Of a stretch of DNA of 64,000 nt, positions 32,601-43,000 are shown in pieces; position 1 is the stretch's first letter, and each line of letters begins with the position of its first letter. The stretch spans positions 18,139 through 82,138 of the forward strand of contig MPUH01000208.1 of the NCBI GenBank assembly GCA_001970955.1, read 5' to 3'. The notes under the pieces are model-generated. The model was not told where the DNA came from, searched no databases, and saw only the letters and a program-made list of their open reading frames with translations. Both the position numbers and the translations under genes were made by a program. This stretch comes from Stentor coeruleus (lineage: Eukaryota; Ciliophora; Heterotrichea; Heterotrichida; Stentoridae).

Positions 32601-35600
32601 GAGAGACAACTTTTTGTAGCATAAAACAAGCATAGTCAGGATAACCAATATGTGCAAGAGCTACAGATTTCCATAATCTTGATTTAGCAGTAAGAGAAGC
32701 ATTCCATAAATACTCAGAGCTTATGAATTCAAGTAAAGTTAACACAGGTAAAGCATCAGCCCAAAGTCCACGATCGATAATACATACAGATATATACTCA
32801 CAAGCTAAAGCTAAATCACTTAATGAGATCTCCATTGATATATCATAAAGGTTCACATATGGGGTTATTTCCCTCATACGATATAAACTCATATAAACTG
32901 GGTGTTCTGGGTGTGGAAGACTTAAACGGAAAACACTTGACATAAGTAATTTGCCTAATACCAAACAATTCCTATGGTTTCTAAGATTTTTACACTCGTA
33001 GATTAATCTTGCTAGTTTGTAACATACTATTCCAGCTAGGAAACAACCTTTTAATGTGTATTTTTCAGCAAGGTTTTCTTGAGTTCGCCAGTTTGAATCG
33101 TCACCTAATAGAAAAACCTTACGGAAATTCTGCAGGAGGTATAAACTTTGGAAAACAGTGTCGACTGAATCGTTCCAAAAAGTTTCTGCTTCTTCGAGGT
33201 TGCCTTCACTGAAACTTAAATCGGCTAATTCATTTAAAGCTTGAGCTAAAAGCCATTTTTCTTGTCTTTTTCGTAGTAATTCTACAGTTTTTTTGTAGCT
33301 ACTGATGACCATGTTTGCAAAAACTTTGTGAGCCCTTTTTTTAGCTTTTAATGCATTGTCCATTGGTTCTAATTGGAGATTTCTTGCTTCTTTTCCATAT
33401 TGCTCTAGTAGTTTTCGTGATTGTATTAAACTTTCTTCTGCGTTGCTCGCACCTTTTTTTATGTCGTCCAAAGCGGTTTCGCTGGTTTTGATTTTTTCTA
33501 GAAGTTCTTTTTCTTTATTTTTCTTTTCTTCGATACTACCTTGGATTTCTCTACAGTCCGCTTCGAATTCTAACTGCTCTTTTGGTACTTCTCCTGTTAT
33601 TAAAGCTTGTCTTGATTTACGTTTTTTGTTTGTAGCTTTCCAGTTTTCATACATTTCAATTCTTTTGGCTAAATCGTTTTCTCTAGCGATTCTTGATTGT
33701 TGAGACCTTTCGTGTAGAGCCCGTTCTGCGTAGATACCGAAAGGTAAGACTGTTCCTGCGAAGTAATGAGAGGTAGCAATATTCATCCTAAAACATAAAT
33801 ATTGTAAATATTCCCACTTCTCTGCAACAAGCAAACACTGTATAGCAAAGCCAATAATATTAGCAAAAAGGTTGATTTTCACATCATTCCTTGTTAAAAA
33901 CCAAGCGACTTCCCCAATTTTTTCTTCCTTATGTCCATCTTCAAAACTAACCATTTTCCTTGAAGTTTCTGCAGTCTCAGGGTATTTCTGCGCTTCAAGC
34001 AAAGATAAACAATCCTCAGCAATACTCACAATATACTTCCACGATGAACTATGAACAAGATTAGAAGGTGAAGGTAAAGCTGAGTTCAAAATATTCCACA
34101 CACTAACAGCAACATTTTCCAATTGTTTCCATGATTTAGTTTTCTGTGCACATTTAGCAGATCTCATAAGCTCAGCAAAAACCACATCAAGTTCTTCAGT
34201 AGATTTCCCTGAATCTTTAATTAAACTCCCAACATCCATGGTTTTAATAAAAAAAGACCCTTTATTTTCTTCAATTTTCCTAGGGCATTTTTTAATAAAC
34301 AACAATGACCCTTGTAATAAAAACCATTCAGAAGCCCAAAGAAGTAAATCTCTATTGTCTTGAGAGAATTCAGGAACTCCAGTTAATGGAGTTTTATCCA
34401 TATCTAATGATGTTGTAATATGACTGATTTCTTCAGCTAAACCAGGTAAAGCTGGGGGGATTACTTGAACTGTGTTTTGGAATACTGTATCAGGACTAAC
34501 CCCTTTATCGATCATTCCCCATAAACATTTGCATATAAATTCTAAGTAATGAGGGTTGTCTTTATATGTTGAGTTAATTTTTATAAACCCACAATCTGCG
34601 CTATTTTTTATCCCATTCCATACTTCATTTAAATCATCAAGTAATTTCCTACTTGGAGTTTTATGTTCTTCACCTCCAGTTAATAATTGTAAACTTTCTT
34701 TGATTTTCTCATTAAGTGACTTAGAAATATCTTGTAATTCTATATGTTGTAATGTCATTTCATATAAAGCAAAAGCTTCAGGTTCTTTAAGAATACATGA
34801 ATTGTTTTCTATAGTCCATTTGAACATTGGAAGTTTTGTGTTTAGGGTTGCCACAAGTTTAGCTTGACCTGAAGAGAGGAAGTATTTGAAATAAAGAGAG
34901 CTTAAAACTGCTGAAATTCTACGGAAACCTGAGTCCCAAAGTTCTGATGGTACTGCTTGAAGACAACTATATGTTCTTGCTAATAAATGAAGAAGATATG
35001 TTGGGTTAGCTTCAACATGGAATTGCTTGTGGATAAGATTAAAAATATGATGGACACAAGATTTTATACAGACTGCATTTTGAGTTATAACTGCTAATTC
35101 TAGAGCTAGGATCATTAGATTTGCAAGTTTGTGCTCACGTTGTTGTTTATCAAGGACTAATAAAGGACGGTATGCTGGATCTCGGAGAAGTTTAAGTTTA
35201 AGTTTTTGGCTTTCCGAGAGAAGCATACATTCAACATAGATTATAATGCTTTTAACCATATGACGTAGCTCAGCACTTGTTGCTGAGTAAAGTTTTTTTA
35301 AGTTTAATCTTGATTGAAGCAAATGTGATGTGAAATTAGCTTCCACATAATGCCCAAGTACTCTTTCTACACATTTCACCGCAATCATTGGATGATTCAA
35401 CGTAAATGCATTCTCAGCTAAATAACTCCACAACAAAGGTATATGTAATGGAAACAATGTAATCACAGTCTCACAAGTTTCCCCAATTCCACCAATACAT
35501 TCTCCATCATCAGTAAACCCAGCAGCAGCAAAATGATAACTTTCAAAAGGTGTAAGATTATTCAGTGTAATAATCCCATCAAGAGAGTGTTTAACATTCA

Positions 35601-38600
35601 ATCCTTCAAACTCAAAATTCGTCAATGAAACACTAGTCCCAGATCTTGCTTCTTTTCCAAATAAAGCAATTGAAGATACTGTTTTTATATTAAACTTATC
35701 AACAATTTTAGGTTTGAAAAAAGGTAATTTCACAGTAATTGTTGTTGATGTTCTGCTTATAATTGTAGGTTTAGGTGGGCAATTTAAGGATTTTACTAAA
35801 GAACTATCAGCAATATGTAAATAAGGATATACATCAAGATGACTTGACCCTCCTCCAAGAAAGCTAAAATATCTTGAAGCTTGGATTTCTGCTGCAGAAG
35901 ACACAACTTCATTCCACATATTTTTTTCCATTTCTTCAGACTCTTCTATATACTTCATTGCATCTTTTAATAAAGATTTCTGTTCTTGTGGGTTAATTTT
36001 AAATAAAGCCATTTGCAAATATAATAAAGCTTGTTGATAAGGATTTTTCCCATTTTCTGTTATAAGAAGCTTTTCAGTAAAGTTAGGCACAGGTTTTTTT
36101 GGAGGAAGTTTCCCTGCAGCTTGAAGTGTTTCTTGTAACTGCTGAGTATCTTTTCTGATTTTCGTCGCTGTTTTCCCTTTACTCAAACCAAGTTTTGCTG
36201 TTATCCCCGAACTCAACCCTTTAGTTAAAGATGGTTTAAGTCCTTTAAAGCTTTTCTTCGTATCACTTTGTTCTTCTGATGAAGACTTATCTAATTTCAA
36301 CTCATTCCTATACAAATTCGCTAATATTTCTGAATGCATATTATGCAAAATAATCTCAACTTCAGGAATAGAAGGTGTTTTATTAAACTCTTTATCTTCT
36401 TCAGCAAGTTTATCTTTTTCTTTAATCTTAACTAAAACTTCATTTTCTTCTTCAAGAGCCTCATCATCATCTAATATTTTTTTTCTTGTCGCATTCCTCA
36501 AAGCTGCTGCAACTTGATGTTCCCATTTTAAACATGAACTTTTCCAATCTTGTCTGATTTTCTTTAAATTTTCAGGATCAACTGTTATACAAGCAGGTAA
36601 GTCTTTATCATCTTCAGCTTTAATCCCACGTCTGAATATTTTTTCCCTAGTTTCAGCTATGATATTTAATGTTGATCTTAATGTTTGAACAGCATAACGA
36701 TAAGATTCAGCTTCTTCTTGTAATAAAGATAAAGTTTGACCTATGTTTAGAACGGTTATTGTGTCTTGACTATCAACTTTTGACCCAAGGATACGGAATA
36801 TTATTTCTAAACAGTCGATAAGTTTAGAACGGATTTCAGGCCAACGGGAAATTACGTATTCTTCGATTTCATTTTGGAAAAAACGCTCAAATGCTATGGA
36901 TTTAGCTTTGAATACGGGAAGGATGAATAGTTCCCAGATTTTTAGACAGGTATCGACGAGGATATCGGGACTGTTTTTACAGAAATAGTTGCCAACATAA
37001 CCATGGATTGAACTGTTAAGGCGGGTTGTGAAATTGTGAAGTAAGGTAAGGTCCCAGTTTAGGAGGAAGTGTTTATCCATTTTAGGGATTTTTTCCATAT
37101 CGGTTGAGTCTTTTGATTGTTCTAGTTTCCTTAAGGTAAAAAGGGTGTAGAATTCACGGATTAGTACTTGAAGAGTTTCTTCTGTTCTGTAGCAAATGTA
37201 TACGTTTGTGTTATTTGGGAACCTCTCAGCATCAGGAGGTGTCCCTCTCAAGTCAAAATTAATTTTCGTATACCCTTCTGGGGGTTTAACATCAGGATGT
37301 TTAGATAGCAAAACCTGCACATCAATGATTAAATTAAGCCTCCCCTCATCATTTTCCGGAGTTTGTTTCGAGACAACCATATAAGGCACTTTCCCATTTT
37401 CCTTATTAAACTGTTCAATCGGTATAGCCACAGCTTTTTGTCCAGGGTTGATATTCGGTCCATTTTTCGCATCAGCCATCCTAATTTCAAAACTATTCAT
37501 AGCCCCTTCTTCATTTTCCCCTTTTTTCTGAACTAAATACACATAAGAATGATCAATAACTACAGGAGGTAAATCAATAGGTATCTCTGGCTGTTTACTT
37601 TGTGGAGCAGCTCCAGTTTTGCCTTTAGCTTTTGGATCAGGAGGCTTTTTCGCATCTTCTTTTTTCCCTTCTTCAGGTTTTTTATCAGGATCTTTTATAC
37701 CAAGTCTAGCCATTTCACTTCTTAAATGCGCATAATTAAGATCTATATCGATTTTTTCAAAACCTTTTGGGATTTTGCTATCTGGCATTGATGAATACAT
37801 AATATCTACATCAGTAACATAAGGATGTTCAATACGTCTATTAGAAATCCTCACTTCAGCCCAATCTGAAAGGTTTGAAAATATGTCCCAAAGTCGACAG
37901 TCATAAGCATGTTTTAATAGTTCTAGATGGATTTCTAATGATACGTTTATACTAGCTTTTCTCCATACAGCCTCTTTGACCATTTGACTATCGAGTTCTC
38001 GGTTTTTCACAAGCACAGACTCTTTGTTTTCACCAGAGTCATTTTTTAGACTCATTTCTAGAAGCCTTGAATCCCTAGCTCGCTTTTCTTTTTGTTCGTT
38101 GAGAGCTTTACATAAAGTTTGGAGATCGGGTGAAACGAGATCAACAGCGTATGCGGTTATTATAGATTTCCATGGTACTTTTGCACCTTGTTGTTGAACT
38201 TTTCTTGAATATTCAGGTTTGTTAAGGCTTAAACACTTAAGGGCTATTGCTAATTTTGTACTTTTTATAGGGAATTCATCTAGTTTTTTTTTCCATTGGT
38301 CAGGTGGCATGGTTCCAAGTAGTAAACCGAACTTCATTTCCAGAGCTTTAAAATGCTCAGTAGCTATAGCGAGGTTATTTCTAATCACATCTGGAACAGG
38401 AGGTTCAGCTTCTTCAATTTCTTTAAGTCCCTGGATTTGTTTTAGCGCGTGCAACACAACTTTATTCGCTGATTTAAAAGCCCCGATATGCTCATAAACC
38501 TCTATCATCTCAGTATAAACAGTAATTCTCCATGTTAAATGCTTAGATGATGTAAGGACAATATTACTTTCCATACAAAGCATACACCAAGCTAAATACC

Positions 38601-38889
38601 TTGGCGTATCCCGGGCAAAATGACTCTTTCTAAGCAAGCGACAATATTTGAAAATCTCAATCGTCCCATTTAACAAAGCCCAATATGCTGCTTCTTTTAT
38701 ATTGTCTGAAGCTTGTAAGACCTTATCCATTGCCCCTCTCATAGACTCCATACATTGAATTACTGCCGCTGCAGTGTCTTGACGGTCTATAGTTTTATCT
38801 CGTTTTAAAAGATCTTCGATCCAGGAACAAGCTTCTTTTATTCTTGAGTCTAGTTCTTTAGCTGCTGGATTGTATTCTTCTCGTTCCAT
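29617..38889 (-). CDS. CFAP54: cilia- and flagella-associated protein 54 (CFAP54), axonemal central apparatus
   Basis: A very large, largely helical protein of 3090 residues, close to the roughly 3,000 expected for CFAP54. CFAP54 is a structural protein of the C1 microtubule projections of the axonemal central pair. The N-terminal region (residues about 60-200) has the CFAP54 pattern of paired helices with LAWCMLCMESNIVLTSSKHL and TWRITVYTEMIEVYEHIG. A fibronectin-III-like domain lies at about 1030-1135 (PPKPTIISRTSTTITVKLPF, then FESYHFAAAGFTDDGECIGG). TPR-like repeats and coiled coils fill the rest (EEAETFWNDSVDTVF, for example). Lys/Glu-rich linkers are seen near 410-450 and 870-950. It is an open single exon of 9.3 kb. 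CFAP46 is the main alternative, but the domain order fits CFAP54 better. Confidence 0.85.
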   Translation of the reverse strand: MEREEYNPAAKELDSRIKEACSWIEDLLKRDKTIDRQDTAAAVIQCMESMRGAMDKVLQASDNIKEAAYWALLNGTIEIFKYCRLLRKSHFARDTPRYLAWCMLCMESNIVLTSSKHLTWRITVYTEMIEVYEHIGAFKSANKVVLHALKQIQGLKEIEEAEPPVPDVIRNNLAIATEHFKALEMKFGLLLGTMPPDQWKKKLDEFPIKSTKLAIALKCLSLNKPEYSRKVQQQGAKVPWKSIITAYAVDLVSPDLQTLCKALNEQKEKRARDSRLLEMSLKNDSGENKESVLVKNRELDSQMVKEAVWRKASINVSLEIHLELLKHAYDCRLWDIFSNLSDWAEVRISNRRIEHPYVTDVDIMYSSMPDSKIPKGFEKIDIDLNYAHLRSEMARLGIKDPDKKPEEGKKEDAKKPPDPKAKGKTGAAPQSKQPEIPIDLPPVVIDHSYVYLVQKKGENEEGAMNSFEIRMADAKNGPNINPGQKAVAIPIEQFNKENGKVPYMVVSKQTPENDEGRLNLIIDVQVLLSKHPDVKPPEGYTKINFDLRGTPPDAERFPNNTNVYICYRTEETLQVLIREFYTLFTLRKLEQSKDSTDMEKIPKMDKHFLLNWDLTLLHNFTTRLNSSIHGYVGNYFCKNSPDILVDTCLKIWELFILPVFKAKSIAFERFFQNEIEEYVISRWPEIRSKLIDCLEIIFRILGSKVDSQDTITVLNIGQTLSLLQEEAESYRYAVQTLRSTLNIIAETREKIFRRGIKAEDDKDLPACITVDPENLKKIRQDWKSSCLKWEHQVAAALRNATRKKILDDDEALEEENEVLVKIKEKDKLAEEDKEFNKTPSIPEVEIILHNMHSEILANLYRNELKLDKSSSEEQSDTKKSFKGLKPSLTKGLSSGITAKLGLSKGKTATKIRKDTQQLQETLQAAGKLPPKKPVPNFTEKLLITENGKNPYQQALLYLQMALFKINPQEQKSLLKDAMKYIEESEEMEKNMWNEVVSSAAEIQASRYFSFLGGGSSHLDVYPYLHIADSSLVKSLNCPPKPTIISRTSTTITVKLPFFKPKIVDKFNIKTVSSIALFGKEARSGTSVSLTNFEFEGLNVKHSLDGIITLNNLTPFESYHFAAAGFTDDGECIGGIGETCETVITLFPLHIPLLWSYLAENAFTLNHPMIAVKCVERVLGHYVEANFTSHLLQSRLNLKKLYSATSAELRHMVKSIIIYVECMLLSESQKLKLKLLRDPAYRPLLVLDKQQREHKLANLMILALELAVITQNAVCIKSCVHHIFNLIHKQFHVEANPTYLLHLLARTYSCLQAVPSELWDSGFRRISAVLSSLYFKYFLSSGQAKLVATLNTKLPMFKWTIENNSCILKEPEAFALYEMTLQHIELQDISKSLNEKIKESLQLLTGGEEHKTPSRKLLDDLNEVWNGIKNSADCGFIKINSTYKDNPHYLEFICKCLWGMIDKGVSPDTVFQNTVQVIPPALPGLAEEISHITTSLDMDKTPLTGVPEFSQDNRDLLLWASEWFLLQGSLLFIKKCPRKIEENKGSFFIKTMDVGSLIKDSGKSTEELDVVFAELMRSAKCAQKTKSWKQLENVAVSVWNILNSALPSPSNLVHSSSWKYIVSIAEDCLSLLEAQKYPETAETSRKMVSFEDGHKEEKIGEVAWFLTRNDVKINLFANIIGFAIQCLLVAEKWEYLQYLCFRMNIATSHYFAGTVLPFGIYAERALHERSQQSRIARENDLAKRIEMYENWKATNKKRKSRQALITGEVPKEQLEFEADCREIQGSIEEKKNKEKELLEKIKTSETALDDIKKGASNAEESLIQSRKLLEQYGKEARNLQLEPMDNALKAKKRAHKVFANMVISSYKKTVELLRKRQEKWLLAQALNELADLSFSEGNLEEAETFWNDSVDTVFQSLYLLQNFRKVFLLGDDSNWRTQENLAEKYTLKGCFLAGIVCYKLARLIYECKNLRNHRNCLVLGKLLMSSVFRLSLPHPEHPVYMSLYRMREITPYVNLYDISMEISLSDLALACEYISVCIIDRGLWADALPVLTLLEFISSEYLWNASLTAKSRLWKSVALAHIGYPDYACFMLQKVVSLKDLPKPGSRRHLFRDKEHQFYRPKTRYNQSQPPEFQANTDFIQTIVKLDIPIGLVTETSLYTYNLAVYAKYNILYFLTKTENIDNLNSEGLRNAVHPEIEKNLRILLKNLCYEDEVSRIKATHEDEGSVEEYVKARIGSIEMQDVPLRDVIISNFSKNEESISDSEIKVRRLELIMRARLLLSNLKQAQGELSVAVKIIKQALINFSGFAEGRYNTELGIEQYFNPPEKVEEIKKEVPAKKGAKETVAIVPDTNKEQKLKELQEFLSRWEYRNSLGFYFWLKLKYRLSELFYLQSRYSEALTYAQSLREEACKVFEDYYERLSFEIEGYVLMRQGNLEGTIDMMEKVRSIGEGFFYADPEFSISLGNYAMFLYERGHFTPAFENITLSRQKIRGYMEKAGFVNKAVDINKDINVKQVLIIRPAKDESKAVDPKDKGRSKTPERSEKPQFKDDIISANIEAETNSGLIPPNIYINYLEVSVKIELSYAECFLTEDYNNERISEIIENVLEAEEISNKIIHLNSTILVNIQYLKSRLYRYKFIKSIWDFQETYRMKAKDKRKYRKLSEKYPDYSLASGKTLLHLPNFSHKLAEEWLPLLDKSKESCEKAIQLGVKESILNSPHLLFLELYQNLILQREYRPRIGFKYLSNPGDTSKGEVPYEDLLKQDAAKVHKTTKELLKAISLAIELFNTKENVKHQFSQFTTGQITDINKVPKIITQEILESDYLQKKKYAAGLFEESKKKTTINALDVITYLIKHSSDLNNLAFGREWRESRVLKLHRVLNIICPQYATKCKFVWDLVVQPAPTDELIPPGTVLGFWDKRRASTGEIMQYFSYICAPMDTINLIQRENHDDDEQVIEFSKKDLYLYGEVRVNEFFVSNLAQNLKDLKDKVKKSATFSKEKCERDNRKYAEELKKHLFDIATIFCPELSQVNKDSATAKRESVNKVIATLLPIINEEKINFLASLFWVGGFSFKEANISAILRNFHSLRYLG

Positions 38890-40009
38890 TTATAACTGCT
38901 TGGGATTTTTTAGAGTTGGTTAATTAAATAAGGGAGGAAGATGGAGAGGGAGATAAAGGATGGGTATGATGTTTAAAAGAAAATATGTTGGATTTAGTGT
39001 GGATTATTGTAGAGGAATGGATTTAATTGATGAATATTTTATACTAGGTGGGTATGTGTGGTGGTGTGGATAGAAAATTTGAGAATTTAAGGGTTTGTTG
39101 AGTTTTGGAAGAAATCAAAGAATTAAAGGTTATAGGGTTATAATGTTAGATAAAAATTTAAAGTTAATACATTTTATTGAAAAGTAAATAGAATTTAGAC
39201 TGAAAGAGTAAAAGGGCAATCTTAGTAGGTTCTTGTTTTGGTTTCAGGCTTTGATTTTTTTGTTAAATTATGCAGCTTCAAGTTTGTATATTTATATGCA
39301 TATTTTTTGAGTTATTAACATAAAAAATTATTTATATCGATAAGGTTGATTAATAAATTTTAAGTGTACTGCATTTTATAATACTTTGTGCTATGTTAAA
39401 TCAAACATATAATGATTTTAATACAAAATCTAGGCTAATTTATATGATTAAAAAAATCTAAAATTTAAAGAAAGTATGCACTTTAGCAAATGATTTATTA
39501 ATAAATAAAGCTTTAGATTTTTAATAATCTAAATTTCCTTGCAGGATAATAAGAATAAGGCTAAACAAATTCAAAATGAATAATTATACCTAAATATATT
39601 ATAAATATTATACCTTGAAAATTTTAACTATAGTTAAGTAGGATTTATTAGTGAGTTTCTCTTAAACTATATGATATTCAATTAATTTCGAATGCATCAG
39701 AGGAAAATATCAATCATAAATCAGCCTGTGATTCATTTGCAACTCTTATCATGGCTGAGAGGAGTAATTCTAATAAAAAAAATTACTTTTAGTTTAAATA
39801 ATTGTTTTTTTATGCCAAAAAAATCTATGAAAGGTAATTTTTTAAGGCAGGAATACAAATAAATTGCTAAATAATCATGATTTCATCAGCTAAGATATAA
39901 TCTAAGTCAGCATAATCTTATAATATATACGACCAGAAATAATTTTATTTAAGCATTATGTTTGAGGTAACTAAATAAGCTTATTACTATCATTCAAATA
40001 TCTAATAAA
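38890..40009. other. divergent intergenic region of 1.1 kb, no gene seen
   Basis: The region lies between the starts of CFAP54 (-) and the phosphodiesterase (+). The first 250 bases are G-rich on the plus strand; the rest is AT-rich. No ORF over 30 codons looked coding, and no tRNA or snRNA signature was recognised. It presumably holds two promoters. Confidence 0.6.
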
Positions 40010-43000
40010 ATGTCTGACAATGCTTCAATGTTCAAGAGAACTCAAGGGAGAACAGTCAATAGAGCTGGCACTTGTACTAATCTAAGATCGAATTCTCAGC
40101 CTCAAAATATGAAACTACCAATAATCGAAATTTTAGATTACTTAAATTCAATTGTCAATCCTGAGTCTTCAAGCAAGCAAAATTTAGTTCAGTCAATCGT
40201 TGACCTTTTAAAACGAGCCATAGGAGCTGATTGGATTGAGATTTACTTAGAAAAAAAAGGTAAACTAAAACTTCAAGGAAGCTGTCATGATTTAACCATG
40301 TATGAATTGGATAAAACAGATAACCTACCTGCATATGTGTTTTCAATAAGAGAGCCAGTAACTATTAATAATCCACATACATCCCTATTACTCAACGGAT
40401 TTAAAACAAAAACCTGCAGTATGCCTGGATTTATTATTAATGAAGTCAAGCTTTCAAGTATTTTAGCAATGCCATTAATTGTAAAATTCATATAGGATAA
40501 GAACTCGAATGTTCATGGATGCATTCAGCTTTATAACAAATTAGATGATAATAAATGCTTGAGTTTTTTCACAGAAAATGATATTCAAATTGTTTCATCA
40601 ACAAGCAAACTTTTCATAGAAATCCTAAAATCTTACAAGACATATTCACATCTTAAAAAGCAAGTGTCTCATATCGAAATGCTTAAAAGAAATGAAGATT
40701 CTCTATGGGAATCTTCTCATCAAATTTTTAATCAATACAAGGATTTTTATAAGCTGATAGAGCTTTTAGAATCAAAGCCTAATATTGATAAAAATATTTT
40801 GAAAGCGATTTCGAAATTAGTTAATTGTCAGAGTATTGGAATTGCTGTATGCTTTGATAACCAAGCAGAAATTGTGCAAAGTTATGGAAAGGAAACACAG
40901 TTTGATGCAATTATCAATTTAATGCAGTTTACAGTGATGATTAAGCAAAAGCTCCTCAATGTGCAGGATATCAGCATCGAACCTCTTGTTAATGCAAATA
41001 TTAACTTTTCATATACTGGATGCTTGATTATCCCTATTTATCCAATATCAGCAAAACAATATGCTATCTGCCTTCTAAGAGAAGCATCGCATTTCTCAAG
41101 CAACGATGAAAAAATCTGCTTAAAAATCAAAGAAAAACTAGAAGCCTTTGACTTTAAAATAAAAATAGGAAGCACCCTAAGCAATAAGCAAATAAAAAAA
41201 ATGATCTCATTTTCTCTTAGCGATGTTGAATACTACAACTTTTACGCATTATTTAATAAAATCAAAGAAAAAGCTGTAGAACTAATAAGTGCTAATTCTT
41301 GCAGTATTTACGTGCTAGATCAAAACTTTAACAGATTATGGACAACAAATTCAAGTTCCTCAAGCAGTTTATTTTTCCCATACTCTTCTAAGAGTCTAAT
41401 AGGATACACTTGCTTAAAAAGGCAAATTGTTATGCTACCATCTGAAGATAGTAATAAGATATCAGATGGGGATATTTTTAAAAACAAGTTTGTTTTATCC
41501 ATTCCACTTTTATCGCAAGTTTTTGAAAATCCTGTTATTGGAGTATTACTGTGTATTAGAAGAGATGAGAATTTTAAGAAGAAAGAAATTGATTTGATTA
41601 CAAAGTACTCTGAATGTGTTTCTAAAATTTTAGTTAGTATTTCACAAAACACTTTTGAAGGAGGTGATACTTTTGATCCGACAAACAAGATGGAATTATC
41701 AATTAGTTCAAGTCCTAGAACCACCTTTAGAGAACTTAATTATAGGCCTGAGAATTTAACAGTATTTAAAGAAAAAAGCAATCTAAATATAAATCCATTT
41801 TTGAATAATCTAATAGATATTATTTGCAATCCTAGTGCAAAGTTCGCAGGCATTACTAAAGCATTTGAAACTTTTAAAAATATAAAAAATCCTATTGAAT
41901 TACTAAATTATGCCGCACAAGTTGGAGGATGCAAAAAAGCAGTTTTTTATCTTATCTATGATTATAATTATAGATTAGTCAATAAAGTAACAGAAGAAGT
42001 TATTGAAGCTGATGAGATCATGAAAAAAACTCTATATGAAAAAACTTATTTCTTTACCTCAGATATAATACAGAATGGGCCATTAAGATCAATACCTGAA
42101 CAAGCTTTTGTTTTATTAGGTTCAAGTTTCTTTTCATCATTAAACCTATATGTTCCTATACTTAATTTAAACAATTCTGCTATTGGGCTTTTGCATCTTT
42201 CAGATTTTAATGGAATTATTAAAGAACTTGATATTCAAAATCTTCAAACACTCAGCACTATATTAGGCCTTTCATATGTTAATAATGAGCCAAAACTCTG
42301 GGAAAGCATTAGTGAGCGTAACCATAACCTTTATTTACTTCAACAATGGTCAAAAATTATTATAGAAGTCGCTCAATCTTCTATAGGCAATATAATCATA
42401 TGTAAAAAATCTATTCTTGTGCTCTCTAGCAAGCCAGAATTAGATATTACAATAAAAAATGCTATGAGTATTATAGCAGCATGCATGAACTGCAGTAGAG
42501 CTTATATTCTTTTCGAAAAAAATAATGACATCATCAAATACAGTTCAACAGGAAGTGCTTTAGTTCCTTTTAAACAGTCAATTTTAGATAAAATCAAAAG
42601 AGTTTCTGAGATGAAAGTTATGCAAAAAAGTAACAGCAACAATTTGTTTACTCTTTATATACCTTTCAATTATAAAAATATTAGAGGATATTTAAAAGTT
42701 AGTAATAACTCCTCTACTCTTGGAAAGCGATTTATAAATGACAGTAGCATAATTGAAAATCTTATTTTGAAATTCTGTAAGCATCTTGGTATTGCCCTTT
42801 CACAAAGTGAAGAATATAATGATACTATAGAGCAACTTTTGCATTATCTTAAAATTATAGCTTTTAAATTTAATCCCACAGCATTTTTCTTAGCTTTGCA
42901 CAATGCAGCTAAAAGTATTTCAGATAGCGAAAGAGCAATTATTTTTGAGTATATTGGTGGGAAACTAATAGTACCTGAGCAAGGTGCAGACTTAGAAATA

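Noticed and set aside
39640-39800. Box C/D-like motifs in the CFAP54/phosphodiesterase spacer
   Set aside because: The motifs are imperfect and have no terminal stem; a small nucleolar RNA could not be supported.
40155-40346. 63-codon minus-strand ORF in the first GAF domain
   Set aside because: Antisense to the GAF-domain exon of the phosphodiesterase and without recognisable features.
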